A DNA stretch of 64,000 bases from Pseudobdellovibrionaceae bacterium (GCA_020635055.1 JACKAN010000001.1:62001-126000); one strand, 5' to 3'; shown: positions 1 to 9,392, counted from the stretch's first letter. Notes: a model not told the origin generated them from the letters alone. A program made the numbers and translations.

Positions 1-13
1 AGAGGGTAATAAA

Positions 14-664
14 ATGAAAAATATAAAAATAACAATAACATTCATAATGACAGCTTTATTAATAGCTGCATGTAGTAAAGATAAAAAAAGTAGCGGTGTC
101 GCAAGAACAGGTACACCCAATGGGACTGTACCTGGAGCTAGTTGTAACGGTTGTTCTAACTCTAATCGCTTGTACACAGCGATGGGTCGCACCGGCAGTG
201 GTGTGGATTTAATTATGGAGTTTTTTGCCTCCAGCGTAGACACTCATGGAAATCCTGTCGCCGTCGATTATACTCAAGGTGGATACAGTGGTTCTGTTGA
301 TGGTATAGGTAAGATGACAGTGGCAACAGGAATTAGTTGTGGTTATAATTCCTCTGGTGCTTATGTTCCTCCTGGTGTTTATAGTATAAGAGTTGAAAAT
401 CCAGGACAAATGGACCCTTACACTCAAGGCATTGGTGGAATGTCAGTGATTGCTTCGAATGGAGCTTACAATGTTCGTTTAGCCATTGACAATTATATAT
501 ACTTTTTAGATAGAGCTCCACAAATGCGTTCATGTGATGGCCAAGATTATGGCGTTGAGATGATCGGCATATGGCGAGTTCTAAGTGTGAATAAAAGCAA
601 CTGTGGCAATACCATTGCTTTTGGTGGTATGGGTACACAACAAAATCAATTAATGTGTCCTTAA
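14..664 (+). CDS. Predicted lipoprotein, function unknown
   Basis: The protein has 216 residues and begins with a short lysine-containing n-region, a hydrophobic stretch and a lipobox-like LIAAC with Cys about residue 20, so it is probably exported and lipidated. A GAGGG ribosome binding site lies about 7 bases before the ATG. The mature part is rich in Gly, Ser and Asn and has several Cys residues, including a CNGCS motif near residue 44, which may form disulfides in the periplasm. I recognise no enzyme motif. It sits 25 bases before a second lipoprotein on the same strand, so the two are probably co-transcribed. Confidence 0.8.
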   Translation: MKNIKITITFIMTALLIAACSKDKKSSGVARTGTPNGTVPGASCNGCSNSNRLYTAMGRTGSGVDLIMEFFASSVDTHGNPVAVDYTQGGYSGSVDGIGKMTVATGISCGYNSSGAYVPPGVYSIRVENPGQMDPYTQGIGGMSVIASNGAYNVRLAIDNYIYFLDRAPQMRSCDGQDYGVEMIGIWRVLSVNKSNCGNTIAFGGMGTQQNQLMCP

Positions 665-689
665 AATTAGGATGAGTGAGGAATTAGCT

Positions 690-1331
690 ATGACAAAATC
701 AATGATTACCCTCTTGTCCTTGTTTTTGGCATTGGCCTTGACTGCTTGTTCATCCAATTGGAAAGAAGGTTCTTCAGGAATTAGCGAAGAAGAACTTTTT
801 GAAGAATTAAATTCTATGTCTACCTTTTCCGCTGCCGGTAATGGTTCCGGCAGCGGCCTCTTTAACACTCTAAAAGAAGATCCCAACACAAAAATTTATT
901 TTGCTCGCTCGGGCAACTCAGATAGTGGTGGTTTAGGACCAGCTTATAGTGTGGTTTCTTTTGGTGATTTTTCTGTTTTTGCCTCGGGCCAAGAAGACTT
1001 AAGCGCTTTTGATCTTGAAACAGCCAAAGTAGCTTTACTAGATGGCTTTGATACCCAAGGAAAACGTATCTTTGTTCTTGCTGTGTCTTATCAAATTCGC
1101 AATGGTCAGGCGGTTAGTTTTTTTGCAGAAGACGAAGGTTATGAATTTGGAAAACAAAAACTACAAATTCAATTCAGTTCTAATGGTCAAACTTATATCC
1201 TAGAAACCTTCGATATTCGCGAAGGACAAAAGGACCTTATGGGCTCGATTCACCTAAAAATGATTCATGTCACAGAGGGACATGAAAATGAAATTGGCCA
1301 GTTCTCTTTTTTAGAAGGTTTCGGTCAGTAA
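690..1331 (+). CDS. Predicted lipoprotein, function unknown
   Basis: The ATG at 690 is preferred over the in-frame ATG at 672. A GTGAGGAA ribosome binding site ends 6 bases before 690, and starting there gives a compact signal peptide ending in the lipobox LTACS. The product has 213 residues. After a short linker containing Gly-Ser repeats (GNGSGSG), the rest looks like a mixed alpha/beta domain with no motif I recognise. It follows another lipoprotein gene by 25 bases, which suggests an operon. Localisation to the envelope is well supported; function is unknown. Confidence 0.8.
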   Translation: MTKSMITLLSLFLALALTACSSNWKEGSSGISEEELFEELNSMSTFSAAGNGSGSGLFNTLKEDPNTKIYFARSGNSDSGGLGPAYSVVSFGDFSVFASGQEDLSAFDLETAKVALLDGFDTQGKRIFVLAVSYQIRNGQAVSFFAEDEGYEFGKQKLQIQFSSNGQTYILETFDIREGQKDLMGSIHLKMIHVTEGHENEIGQFSFLEGFGQ

Positions 1332-1452
1332 GTGAAATTCGTATAATGGCCTAGGCACGGGCTTTTCTGAATGTGATGCCTAATATTTGTGCACATCCCC
1401 TAAGTAATTATTTTTACTTGATTAATTTTAATTCCCGGACTTTAATAGGGCC

Positions 1453-2337
1453 ATGAGTTTAGACTACTGGGTGGAATTCTTCGATGATTTACAAAATGTG
1501 AGAGGGCGCTCTCGCAATACTGTGTTGGCTTACCGTCGCGACTTAGAACTCTATGAAGAGTTTAAAAAGACAGGTCGAGATATCAAAGATATATTTGCCT
1601 TTATGACAGAAAAACAATTGAGCACACGTTCACAGGCTAGAGTGATTAGCAGCTTGCGAACATTTTTTCGCTTTTGTGAAAGCCGTGGTTCCGAAGTTCC
1701 TGAATTGCAAAATTTGCGTCCACCCAAAGTAAAAACGGGATTGCCCAAAGCATTGACTTATGAAGAATTTCAAAAGCTCTACGATGCTTGTGCCGTGGAT
1801 AATCCCTATCGCACAGCTCGCAACCAAGTGACATTATTATTGTTGTTTGGTTTAGGTTGTCGGGTGAGCGAATTAATTAACTTAAATATTCAAGATTACA
1901 ATGAAACCGATGCTTGGTTAAAAATTGTTGGTAAAGGCGGCAAAGAACGCCTGATCCCACTGACAGAAGTTTTACAAAGAGAATTAAAAGATTATTTGCA
2001 CCACATTCGTACCTATATTGTTCGTGAAAACACACCGTCTATTTTAGTTAATGATCGTGGTCGTCGTCCGAGTCGCGTTGATATTTGGCGTTGGTTAGCC
2101 GCTTGGTCATCGAAAGCTGGATTTTCAGAGCCCATCAGTCCTCATAAATTCCGTCATGGATGTGCTACAGCACTTTTGGAAGCGGGAGCTGATTTGCGTT
2201 CTATTCAAGTTTTATTGGGTCACTCCAGTATTCAAACCACTCAAATTTATACCAGTGTAACAAGTCAAAAAACTAGAGAGACGATTGATCAGCATCATCC
2301 TTTATCTAAGGTTCGTCCCCCCGAAGTCGAAGCTTAG
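1453..2337 (+). CDS. Tyrosine recombinase, XerC/XerD type
   Basis: The protein has 294 residues, the usual size for XerC/XerD. An N-terminal SAM-like core-binding domain (about 1-90) is followed by the catalytic domain. The full catalytic set is visible: R137 in GLGCRVSEL, the beta-hairpin lysine in the GKGGKER motif (about 161-164), H231 and R234 in HKFRH, H257 in LLGHSS, and the nucleophile Y266 in TQIYT. Such enzymes resolve chromosome dimers at dif with a partner recombinase and FtsK. The gene stands alone between a lipoprotein and a PilZ gene and is not next to a mobile element, which favours a housekeeping role. I cannot tell XerC from XerD here. Confidence 0.88.
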   Translation: MSLDYWVEFFDDLQNVRGRSRNTVLAYRRDLELYEEFKKTGRDIKDIFAFMTEKQLSTRSQARVISSLRTFFRFCESRGSEVPELQNLRPPKVKTGLPKALTYEEFQKLYDACAVDNPYRTARNQVTLLLLFGLGCRVSELINLNIQDYNETDAWLKIVGKGGKERLIPLTEVLQRELKDYLHHIRTYIVRENTPSILVNDRGRRPSRVDIWRWLAAWSSKAGFSEPISPHKFRHGCATALLEAGADLRSIQVLLGHSSIQTTQIYTSVTSQKTRETIDQHHPLSKVRPPEVEA

Positions 2338-2397
2338 ACATTTAAAATTTCCCTGCAAGTGTTTGTTGTTTCGTCGTCGACATAGACTTCTTTATGT

Positions 2398-3087
2398 TTA
2401 TTCTTGAGAGTAATTGCGTGATTCGCGGGCCGCTTTGAGGGTAATTTGGTTTAGAGTTTCTTTGCCAAAGTTTTCTAGGTGTGTAAATCGAATGCCAAAA
2501 CTATTTTGATCGCTGGATTTTAATTGGCGAAGGATCTCTCCTTTAAAGTATACAGTTTTGAACTCACCAATATAAAGCTCTCCAGAGATTTCATCTTTTT
2601 CCTTTAAAACTCCAGTTGTTTTTGTAGTAAAAAAACAACCAGTTAAACTCAGGTCTTGTACCTGACCATTTAAACTATAAGTATTTTCATTGATCTGATT
2701 AACAATAATCTCGCGTTTCCAATTCTGTGGCAGTTGAGAGCGAAAGTTTTGTCGTCTTTGCAATTTGTAAATAGGATTAAGAAACTGAATGGAGTAAAAT
2801 CCCTTTTCATTTAAAGTGAGTGGTGCTTCACATTCATACCGTGAGTGATCGTATACCCATTGTAGTTTATGCAGGCCAGATAGATTTAAGGATGTTGCTA
2901 ACCTGGGAGTGGCATAAATTTCTTTGCCGGAAAGGCTTTCTATTTTTAATTGGATTTTTCCTTGAGAAGTGTCCATTTGAATGATTTGCTGAGGTTCTAA
3001 ACTGAGGCTATTAATTAATTCCCATTTATCTTTGTCGCTCAAGGGGTTTTTGAATTCCTCATTGCTCATAGAATTATCATAGATCAT
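2398..3087 (-). CDS. PilZ-domain protein (probable c-di-GMP effector)
   Basis: The protein has 229 residues. Its C-terminal part carries the PilZ signature: R112xxxR116 in RRQNFR, followed by D145xS147xxG150 in DLSLTG, the residues that bind cyclic di-GMP in this family. The N-terminal ~100 residues resemble the extra beta-barrel of YcgR-like proteins, but this is inferred from layout only. No membrane segment is seen, so it should be cytosolic. The start is uncertain: ATG at 3087 or the internal ATG at 3069 (MSNEEF), and neither has a clear ribosome binding site. It is transcribed convergently with the recombinase and divergently from comM. Confidence 0.85.
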   Translation of the reverse strand: MIYDNSMSNEEFKNPLSDKDKWELINSLSLEPQQIIQMDTSQGKIQLKIESLSGKEIYATPRLATSLNLSGLHKLQWVYDHSRYECEAPLTLNEKGFYSIQFLNPIYKLQRRQNFRSQLPQNWKREIIVNQINENTYSLNGQVQDLSLTGCFFTTKTTGVLKEKDEISGELYIGEFKTVYFKGEILRQLKSSDQNSFGIRFTHLENFGKETLNQITLKAARESRNYSQE

Positions 3088-3194
3088 TTACATGATGTAT
3101 CAAAGACTTTCGGATAGAAAACCGGACCTTATGTAACTGAAAACCCAAAAAACGCTAATAAAACAAAGATCCTTGTTTGCATTGTCTTAAATAA

Positions 3195-4634
3195 ATGAAA
3201 GTAAAATCATTTATTAAGCATGGTATAGAGTGGTGTCCGGTAGAAATTGAAATCAGTTTCCTACCGGGTTTGCCACAATTTCAGTTTTTAGGTCTACCAG
3301 ATACGGCATTGCGCGAAAGCCAGTGGCGGATTAAGTCGGCAATCAAACAACAAGGTTTTCAATGGCCCAGGGGCAAGCAGATCATTGTAAACATGAGGCC
3401 TCAACATATTAGAAAATCCAGTCAGGGATTAGAGTTTGCAATCACCTGTGCATTTTTATGGGCCACAGGACAAGTGAGTAAAAGCCCATTGTTACCAGAA
3501 GTGCCATGGGTGTATGGAGAGGTAGGTTTGCAAGGGGAGGTCTATGCACCCGAAGATATTTTTAGAGCCGAAAGCGAATTGGAGGGTGAAATTTTATTAA
3601 CTGGAAAAAGTGATTTACCTTACCCATTTACAGTGGCTACCATACCCGACTTGAAAAGCTTAGAAAGTATTGATGTAGAAACTGTAAATAAAAAACATTG
3701 GCAAGAGGCTGAGGAAGTTTCAGTTCCACTTTATAGTTTTTGTGCTGTTAGTGCTAAACTTTTGCAAATCATCGCAGTGGGTGAACATAGCACATTATTG
3801 GTTGGGCCAGCGGGATCTGGAAAAACAACGATCAGTGAAAGCCTAGCTTTTTTAATAAAGCCGCTAAATGAAGAAGAGAAAGTAGAGGTAAGAAAGTGGG
3901 CGCTAGCAATGAATTGGCCACTGCAATCGCGGCCCTTTGTAATGCCTCATCACTCCACTCCTAATATTTCTATGATAGGAGGTGGGCATCCTCCGGTGCC
4001 AGGAGAAATCACTCGTGCACACAGAGGCATTTTAGTTTTGGATGAGTTGTTAGAATTTTCTTCAGTTGTAAAGGAATCTTTGCGTGAACCCATTGTGAGT
4101 GGAAAAATTTCTGTGTCTCGTAGGGGAGTAAAAAAAGAATATCCTGCAGATTTTTTACTTATTGCAACCAGTAATCTTTGTCACTGTGGGCATTTGGTGC
4201 CTGGCAAATTTATGGGTTGTCGATTTTCGATTCATAAATGTCGTTCTTATACAGAAAGGTTGAGTGGTCCCTTGGCCGATCGTTTTCAAATTTTAACTTA
4301 TTCCCATGAATGGAAAAAATCCACGGATATGACTTTAGTTGAAATCAAACAAAGGGTGCAACAGGCTCAAGAGTTTAGTCTAAAAACTCGCAAGCAAAAA
4401 AAACCGAACTCCAAATTAAAAACAGAAGAGGTGGAGAAGACCTTTAATCACTTTTTGCGACATGGTGGAATGCCCGAATTAAAGGGTTCACGACGTCGCC
4501 ATCAAGCTGTGCTGCAGGTAGCCAGAACCTTAGCAGATTTAGAGGCAAAAGAAGAAATTCATATTACTCACATTAACGAAGCCTTGGCCTATACAGTTCA
4601 TTCCTTTGCTAAGTTACAACAAATTTTTGCCTAA
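3195..4634 (+). CDS. comM: ComM/YifB-family Mg-chelatase-like AAA+ ATPase
   Basis: The protein has 479 residues, slightly short of the usual ~500. It has the ComM order: an N-terminal ChlI-like domain with the PGLPQFQFLGLPD segment, Walker A GPAGSGKT at 204-211, a Walker B-like ILVLDELLEF, a sensor segment LLIATSN, and the C-terminal helical domain with SRRRHQAVLQVARTLADLE. In naturally transformable bacteria ComM is a hexameric branch-migration helicase that extends integration of incoming single-stranded DNA; the function here is by family. No clear ribosome binding site precedes the ATG. The tRNA-Cys gene begins about 50 bases after the stop. Confidence 0.9.
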   Translation: MKVKSFIKHGIEWCPVEIEISFLPGLPQFQFLGLPDTALRESQWRIKSAIKQQGFQWPRGKQIIVNMRPQHIRKSSQGLEFAITCAFLWATGQVSKSPLLPEVPWVYGEVGLQGEVYAPEDIFRAESELEGEILLTGKSDLPYPFTVATIPDLKSLESIDVETVNKKHWQEAEEVSVPLYSFCAVSAKLLQIIAVGEHSTLLVGPAGSGKTTISESLAFLIKPLNEEEKVEVRKWALAMNWPLQSRPFVMPHHSTPNISMIGGGHPPVPGEITRAHRGILVLDELLEFSSVVKESLREPIVSGKISVSRRGVKKEYPADFLLIATSNLCHCGHLVPGKFMGCRFSIHKCRSYTERLSGPLADRFQILTYSHEWKKSTDMTLVEIKQRVQQAQEFSLKTRKQKKPNSKLKTEEVEKTFNHFLRHGGMPELKGSRRRHQAVLQVARTLADLEAKEEIHITHINEALAYTVHSFAKLQQIFA

Positions 4635-4685
4635 TTCCTGGCTTGAAAAAAAATCAGGCTCATGGCAAATTGGATTTCATCTAAA

Positions 4686-4759
4686 GGTGGTATGGCGGAG
4701 AGGCTACGCACCGGACTGCAAATCCGTGTACATCGGTTCGAATCCGGTTACCACCTCCA
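4686..4759 (+). tRNA. tRNA-Cys, anticodon GCA
   Basis: The full cloverleaf can be folded by eye. The acceptor stem GGTGGTA pairs with TACCACC, the anticodon loop CTGCAAA carries GCA, the T-loop is GGTTCGAATCC, and the 3' CCA is encoded. The discriminator base is T (U73), the known identity base for cysteine tRNA. It lies directly downstream of comM on the same strand. Cysteine tRNAs can serve as integration sites, but the accessory region starts about 1.1 kb further on and I see no duplicated tRNA 3' end in the window. Confidence 0.95.
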
Positions 4760-4963
4760 TTCAACGCTCGCTTTGTTGGAAACTTTCATACAAGTAAACG
4801 AAATTATTAACTAAAGACTTCAAGGGTTTGAGAAAAGTCGGTGCGTTTGTCTTCACTCAAATTCACAACTCCTAACGCAATCAGGTGTGATTTGGGTGGG
4901 TTTCAAGTGTGACTGGAAAAAATTTTTCTTTCTGATATAAACTCCACAGCGGGAGTCGATGTT

Positions 4964-5209
4964 ATGAAAAAATCCATCATATTACTTTTATTTGCCTTTA
5001 ATGTATCCGGCTGTGTGACCAGCCCCAAAGACATTATGTCTGGCTACAGCCAACCATCCAAGGGTGATCAGGAGCTTCAGAATGACTTCAAAGCCTGTGA
5101 AGTGGATGCCTATAATGCAGGGCATACCCGCCGAGGAGGATTACTCACGGAAGGTCCTCGCACAGAATATATTTCAGGCTGCTTAGAAAAAAAGGGGTGG
5201 AGTAAGTGA
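4964..5209 (+). CDS. Small predicted lipoprotein
   Basis: The product has 81 residues: a signal peptide with lipobox NVSGC followed by a short soluble domain with two further Cys residues (ACEVDAYNAG and GCLEKKGWSK), possibly one disulfide. A GCGGGAGTC ribosome binding site precedes the ATG. The stop codon overlaps the GTG start of the next lipoprotein by four bases (GTGA), a sign of translational coupling. No named family is recognised. The N-x-F-x-A-C pattern resembles many small envelope proteins of unknown role. Confidence 0.75.
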   Translation: MKKSIILLLFAFNVSGCVTSPKDIMSGYSQPSKGDQELQNDFKACEVDAYNAGHTRRGGLLTEGPRTEYISGCLEKKGWSK

Positions 5210-5793
5210 GAAATCTAGTTTGTCTGTTAGTACTTGTTTTTTTCGTTTCAGGTTGTGCCACTACCAAGTCTGATTTCACAGTTAAATCCGATGACTCAAG
5301 CAAATCAGCTCATGTCGTGGGAAAGGTTACTGTACTCGATAATGGCAAGCCCAGAAGCCCTAATTGGAGTGACCCTTGCAAATTGTACATCAATGGTTTG
5401 TCGAAAAGTGATGCCTATAAACTTGATCAGTCCGGTGAGTTTTTTATGTCTGTGAAGCCAGGAGCTTTCACTATTCGAAAAATTGAATGTCATTCAGGAC
5501 TTTCAGAAAGTACATTCGTCTTCTATCCGGTAATACCTTCTTCGGTATTGGAGCCTAACTCAGTAAACTATATTGGAGACATAACTGTGAATTGGGAGCT
5601 AGGTGGGACAAAATTTGATTGGTCGAGTCTGCTGACAATAGGTGACAATGGCTTTCATCGATATGGTCCGATAGATTTGGTCGTAGAAAAGAGTGACAAA
5701 ACCAAAAACTCATTTTTTTCTCAGTTCCCAAAAGCTAAAGCAATGAGCTACGTTGAACGCCCTATTCAGCTCATCGACGTTCAAAAGAACTAG
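5206..5793 (+). CDS. Predicted lipoprotein, coupled to upstream gene
   Basis: It starts at a GTG that overlaps the stop of the preceding small lipoprotein gene. The 195-residue product begins MRNLVCLLVLVFFVSGCA, a clear lipoprotein signal with lipobox VSGC. The mature part looks all-beta, with a segment (about 40-110) like a carboxypeptidase-regulatory or transthyretin-like fold. That fold is a guess from alternating beta segments; no catalytic motif is visible. The overlap with its neighbour suggests the two lipoproteins act together. It is the last backbone gene before the IS-rich region. Confidence 0.75.
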   Translation: MRNLVCLLVLVFFVSGCATTKSDFTVKSDDSSKSAHVVGKVTVLDNGKPRSPNWSDPCKLYINGLSKSDAYKLDQSGEFFMSVKPGAFTIRKIECHSGLSESTFVFYPVIPSSVLEPNSVNYIGDITVNWELGGTKFDWSSLLTIGDNGFHRYGPIDLVVEKSDKTKNSFFSQFPKAKAMSYVERPIQLIDVQKN

Positions 5794-5855
5794 TTTTTTC
5801 CGCCTACAAAAGGGGAAGTTTTCGGTTCTCGAAAGGGTTTGGTGAGTTCTTGATC

Positions 5856-5917
5856 CTGAAATCCGAAATTAAGATAAGCGTTACGAGCCCAAAAACACCA
5901 TTTAGTGAAAATATAAA
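5856..5917 (+). repeat. Solo left end of the IS1380-type element
   Basis: These 62 bases match the first 62 bases of the full IS that starts at 5918 with one difference, so the left terminus occurs twice in tandem. This is what remains when one copy inserts into, or recombines with, the end of another. The piece carries the terminal CTGAAATCCGAAA inverted-repeat sequence. Confidence 0.85.
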
Positions 5918-7871
5918 CTGAAATCCGAAATTAAGATAAGCGTTACGAGCCCAAAGACACCATTTAGTGAAAATATAAACAGAATTTTCCGTGAAAATTC
6001 TGAAGGTGCATAGGTTTGTCTAGAATTCGGGTTTACCTCGCTTTTTGGGAGTAGTGATTCATACTTTGGCGAGCTACTCGACTGGGCCAAAGAGCATTGA
6101 CCACAATATGAGGCCTTTAGGGCTTATGCTCTCGCCCTTAGTGATGTGGCTATTTAGTTGGGGTAGCACGGATCTTTCGATCCTGTCGCATGGTTCAAAC
6201 CCTTTGCCGACCAAATCCAAAACTCAAAGCGAACTCCAAATTTTTTATTTGATTGTCAAAGAGCTTGTTCCGCTCTCGGGACTTAATCTCTATGCCGTTG
6301 AGCAGTACAGCGGAACTATTACTGGCTGTGACCGCCATGCCTCTAGAAATGCGCTCACCTCTCTTAAAAATTTTGCTTTTACTTTTAGAGTTAATTGACG
6401 AGATCCGGTTAACACTTGAGCCGGTGCCGTTAGAAGTTTACGCCTTAGTTTTTTTGCAAAATGCGGTTTATCTGGTTGCTCCAGTAATGCCGCCCAGCGG
6501 ATGAGGTTTTGAGCAATGAGTACAAATAAAAAGTAAACTTCATTGGCCGACATTTTTAAGCAAGGCAAGTGTTTGGCATCAAAGCCTATCTTAAACTCTT
6601 TAATCATATTTTCCACATCTGCACGCGGACGATATCTCTCTATCACTGACTGATAGCTTCGTTGACTCAAATCATAGTTAGTGGCTACGGCATGGTAGTG
6701 AAAGTGTCCGCATGCCACTCCAAAGACCTCATCTTCTCGCCATTGTTTTTTTATTACTACCGGGAACATGAGTTTTTTATCAGACCAGCTCGGGCGCCAG
6801 TGCCAACGATTTACATAACACTCTGCGGGCTCTTGTTTTTTACGTTTTAATTTTTTTAATTCTTCTGGGCCGTACTCCCACTCAACCCATGTCTTTGAAT
6901 CCTCATCAATTTGTGTATGCCAGTTAATAGTTTTAGGAGCGGCTATGGTGAATGACGCCTGATGTGCCTGACAGGCTAGAACAAAGTCCTCTATTAAAAA
7001 AGCCGAATCACCGCTAACGTGAGCCACTTTTTCAAATGGATTTTTTATTTTTTTACCACGCAGAGGGGACAATACTTGGTCTAATAACTCGACGGGATGA
7101 CCTTTAGGGTGAGCGGCCGGCAAGAGCTCTCCGGCAAAGCAAAAACCTAGTTCATCGAAAATTGTTAAAGAAGAGTAACCAAAGACGAACTTTTCACGGG
7201 AGGTCTTCATCCAACCCACACCTTCCATCTTACGGCCCGTTTGCTCGTGAGCTGTGCCGTCGATTTTAAAATGGGGAAGCTCTTCCCCCTTATGAGGGTG
7301 GACTTTACGGGTATGTGCTCGCAGGGTGTAGCCCATAGTTGTTAAAAACTTTTTTAATGCGTTGATGTGCTCTTTTTCAAACCTGCGCAAATAATTTCCC
7401 AGTGTTTTAGGTGTTGGAACTTTACCGTCAAAAAGTTCTTCCAAAAGTTCGTCATCATCAAATTCCTCAATATCTTCGATACTGTCATGACCACTGAGAA
7501 GACTAGCTATGAGCAGTAAGCTCAAACCGTAATTGCCAAATGAGCGATTACTCCCATCTTCTGGTAAACACTTAGCCAACTCTTTACCCAAGCTTGTTGA
7601 ATCAAAAATATGCAGCAATGCCTGAAGGCCGCCCCTAGAGACGATAGCTTTGTTACTCACCTCATAACGAGGGGCAGGGATAAAAAGAGACTTTTTAGAA
7701 TGTTTGTCATGATGCATAGGCATTGGTTCTACCTCGAAAGTTTTGTGGCTTATAGAACTTATTTTGTTTTCACGAGAATTGTGAATGAATACCACACTTG
7801 AAAAATACCGCAGCCCCTTAAGCAATGCGGCTTAGGAAGATTTTAAATATTTTTCTATTTTCCGATCTCAG
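5918..7871. mobile_element. IS1380-family insertion sequence, full copy A
   Basis: This is a 1954-bp element bounded by imperfect inverted repeats: CTGAAATCCGAAATT at the left and, read inward on the minus strand, CTGAGATCGGAAAAT at the right. It carries one transposase gene on the minus strand and about 370 bases of non-coding tail beyond the gene's 3' end. The same 1954-bp sequence recurs at 30163-32116 with no difference noticed in the parts compared, which implies recent transposition. No convincing target-site duplication is visible, probably because the left flank is itself an IS fragment. Confidence 0.88.
6290..7825 (-). CDS. IS1380-family transposase
   Basis: The protein has 511 residues and an RNase H-like DDE transposase layout. 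The signature YRPRADVENMIKEFKIGF near residue 405 is characteristic of the IS1380 group (DDE group 1) and contains the catalytic Glu. Acidic residues in FKIDGTAHEQ and HVSGDSAFL are likely the two Asp. The first ~36 residues may be non-native, because an internal Met (MPMHHDKHSKK) follows and the annotated start lies close to the inverted repeat. It is identical at protein level to the transposase at 30535-32070. Confidence 0.9.
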   Translation of the reverse strand: MLKGLRYFSSVVFIHNSRENKISSISHKTFEVEPMPMHHDKHSKKSLFIPAPRYEVSNKAIVSRGGLQALLHIFDSTSLGKELAKCLPEDGSNRSFGNYGLSLLLIASLLSGHDSIEDIEEFDDDELLEELFDGKVPTPKTLGNYLRRFEKEHINALKKFLTTMGYTLRAHTRKVHPHKGEELPHFKIDGTAHEQTGRKMEGVGWMKTSREKFVFGYSSLTIFDELGFCFAGELLPAAHPKGHPVELLDQVLSPLRGKKIKNPFEKVAHVSGDSAFLIEDFVLACQAHQASFTIAAPKTINWHTQIDEDSKTWVEWEYGPEELKKLKRKKQEPAECYVNRWHWRPSWSDKKLMFPVVIKKQWREDEVFGVACGHFHYHAVATNYDLSQRSYQSVIERYRPRADVENMIKEFKIGFDAKHLPCLKMSANEVYFLFVLIAQNLIRWAALLEQPDKPHFAKKLRRKLLTAPAQVLTGSRQLTLKVKAKFLREVSAFLEAWRSQPVIVPLYCSTA

Positions 7872-7974
7872 TTAAATCCGCACGGTTAGCAACACGAAGG
7901 CCTACTTGAGATGGTATTTTATTAAAAACTAAGAGCAGGATTATTAAAAAATCACCGCCCGCACTCCATAACTT

Positions 7975-8829
7975 CTAAAACTCCATAGAACGCAAGACCG
8001 TCAAAAACTTTTTCCAAACGTTATCGAACGGTTCTTCGCCAGTTGATAGCTCAACCGAACCCCAGGCCTTTTTCAAAACGGCTAATTCAAACTCTTGAGC
8101 AGTGGCCAAGAATGATTCAGGGATCAAAGTCTTGCGGTTTTCAAATGTTTTTTGAATGGCCTTGCGGAGCAATTTCTTATCTTTGATTTTTCCAAAGATG
8201 AGCTGCATATCATAAATGTCTTTTGATCGGGAGTTATTGCTGCCACGAGAAAACAAGGCTTCCATTTTTTCGGCAAAGATAAACTCAAATGGATAGACCG
8301 ACCAAGTGACAGGCGCTTCACTCGCAAGAATGGAGGGCATGGATTGTTTTTCCGGCACCGAATCCAATGCATCGCCAAATCCCACGTCAATACGAATCCG
8401 GGAGAACTTTTTGATTTTTGGATCTTTAACCGATGGAGCTTTGCCGATAGTGAAAGCTGCGTTGAAAGTGTAGCCGCCATACGGCCCTTGATTTGCGAGG
8501 TCGCTGGTCTTGACGTCGCCGAACCAAAGCCCATCTTCCAGATTTTGCGACAAGGCATCTTCCACAAGGTCAGGGACTTGTTTACGCGAAAGGCCGATGA
8601 CAAGAGCGTCCACATCACGAGTAAAGCGATCTGAATTGACAGTTTTAAGCAAAACAAAACCGCCCTTGAAAACAAAATGCTTTGAGAGTTTTTTGTGATT
8701 CTCCACGCGGGCGATCACACGTTCCAAGGCCAAAATCATGCGAAGGTCATTCACCGAAAGGGTTTTCGAAGCTTTGGCGAGTTTGTTGAGTTCCAGTTGA
8801 ATTTTTTCGGGAGAAATCGTCTTGCTCAT
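7975..8829 (-). CDS. AbiEii/AbiGii-type nucleotidyltransferase toxin
   Basis: The protein has 284 residues with the AbiEii signature: FKGGFVLLK (G56-G57) followed by SDRFTRDVDAL, whose D72 and D74 correspond to the metal-binding acidic pair of DNA polymerase beta-like nucleotidyltransferases. In studied AbiE systems this protein is the toxin, transferring nucleotides to tRNA or using GTP, and acts in phage abortive infection. The ATG overlaps the stop of the upstream AbiEi-like gene by four bases (ATGA), the usual antitoxin-toxin arrangement. It appears full length. The module lies directly beside an IS1380 copy. Confidence 0.88.
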   Translation of the reverse strand: MSKTISPEKIQLELNKLAKASKTLSVNDLRMILALERVIARVENHKKLSKHFVFKGGFVLLKTVNSDRFTRDVDALVIGLSRKQVPDLVEDALSQNLEDGLWFGDVKTSDLANQGPYGGYTFNAAFTIGKAPSVKDPKIKKFSRIRIDVGFGDALDSVPEKQSMPSILASEAPVTWSVYPFEFIFAEKMEALFSRGSNNSRSKDIYDMQLIFGKIKDKKLLRKAIQKTFENRKTLIPESFLATAQEFELAVLKKAWGSVELSTGEEPFDNVWKKFLTVLRSMEF

Positions 8830-9392
8830 GCCATCGCCTCTAAGTACGGGAGTATGCGATGAACGGCTCCCATTTTTTTTGCCATATCCAACACTTTAGA
8901 AGACGTCGTTAATTTTTTTCTAACGGCTTCGCGCAGAGCTTCGATAGGGACGGTGCTGCCAATCATATTTTTGTAGCAGAAAGATTCAACGAGGGTGCGT
9001 TCAATGGACGTGATCGTGTAACCGTCTTTTTTTTCAATCCCGATGTTCCATTGTGGATCACTTTGGCGCAAAACTTTAAGAGTTGATATTTGAGTTCGTT
9101 TTTTTGCTGGCACTGTGATCCACGTCTTGTGTGGAATGACATCCGTAAGTCCATACACCGATAGTGCTGAGACCAAACAAATTGCCGAAGGCTGACCCAC
9201 AATAAGGGTCGCCACTTTGAATTGATTTAATTCATTATACTCAACGCTCGTAGGCATATAGACGCCCTTAGCGACCGTGTAGCATTGTCCGTTGGCGACA
9301 AGTTGTCTAACCGTTCTCAAATTGAGTCCGGAGGCCAATGCTTGCTTATAGGTAAATGGCCCTTTCTGAAGGGCTTTTGGTAGTTTTGTCAT
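8826..9392 (-). CDS. AbiEi-type antitoxin, winged-helix regulator
   Basis: The protein has 188 residues. Its N-terminus (FTYKQALASGLNLRTVRQLVANGQ) matches the winged helix-turn-helix typical of AbiEi antitoxins, with the GVYMP turn that often follows. The remaining domain should neutralise the toxin and aid binding to operator repeats. Being promoter-proximal and overlapping the toxin start is typical for this system; AbiE antitoxins usually repress their own promoter. AT-rich sequence with promoter character lies upstream (9393-9460), but I could not pick out defined operator repeats. Confidence 0.85.
   Translation of the reverse strand: MTKLPKALQKGPFTYKQALASGLNLRTVRQLVANGQCYTVAKGVYMPTSVEYNELNQFKVATLIVGQPSAICLVSALSVYGLTDVIPHKTWITVPAKKRTQISTLKVLRQSDPQWNIGIEKKDGYTITSIERTLVESFCYKNMIGSTVPIEALREAVRKKLTTSSKVLDMAKKMGAVHRILPYLEAMA

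Noticed and set aside
4606..4797. Open frame of 63 codons overlapping the tRNA-Cys gene
   Set aside because: It is read through the tRNA itself (WRRGYAPDCKSVYIGSNPV is a typical tRNA translation) and has no ribosome binding site.
6045..6290. tRNA-like sequence in the IS1380 tail (D-loop-like and GGTTCAAACC)
   Set aside because: The anticodon and T stems do not form with correct lengths. It is only a hairpin (GGATC/GATCC) in the element's non-coding tail.
5916..7876. TTAA target-site duplication for the IS1380 copies
   Set aside because: TTAA follows the right end of copy A and the MITE-like element, but it is missing at their left ends and at copy B.
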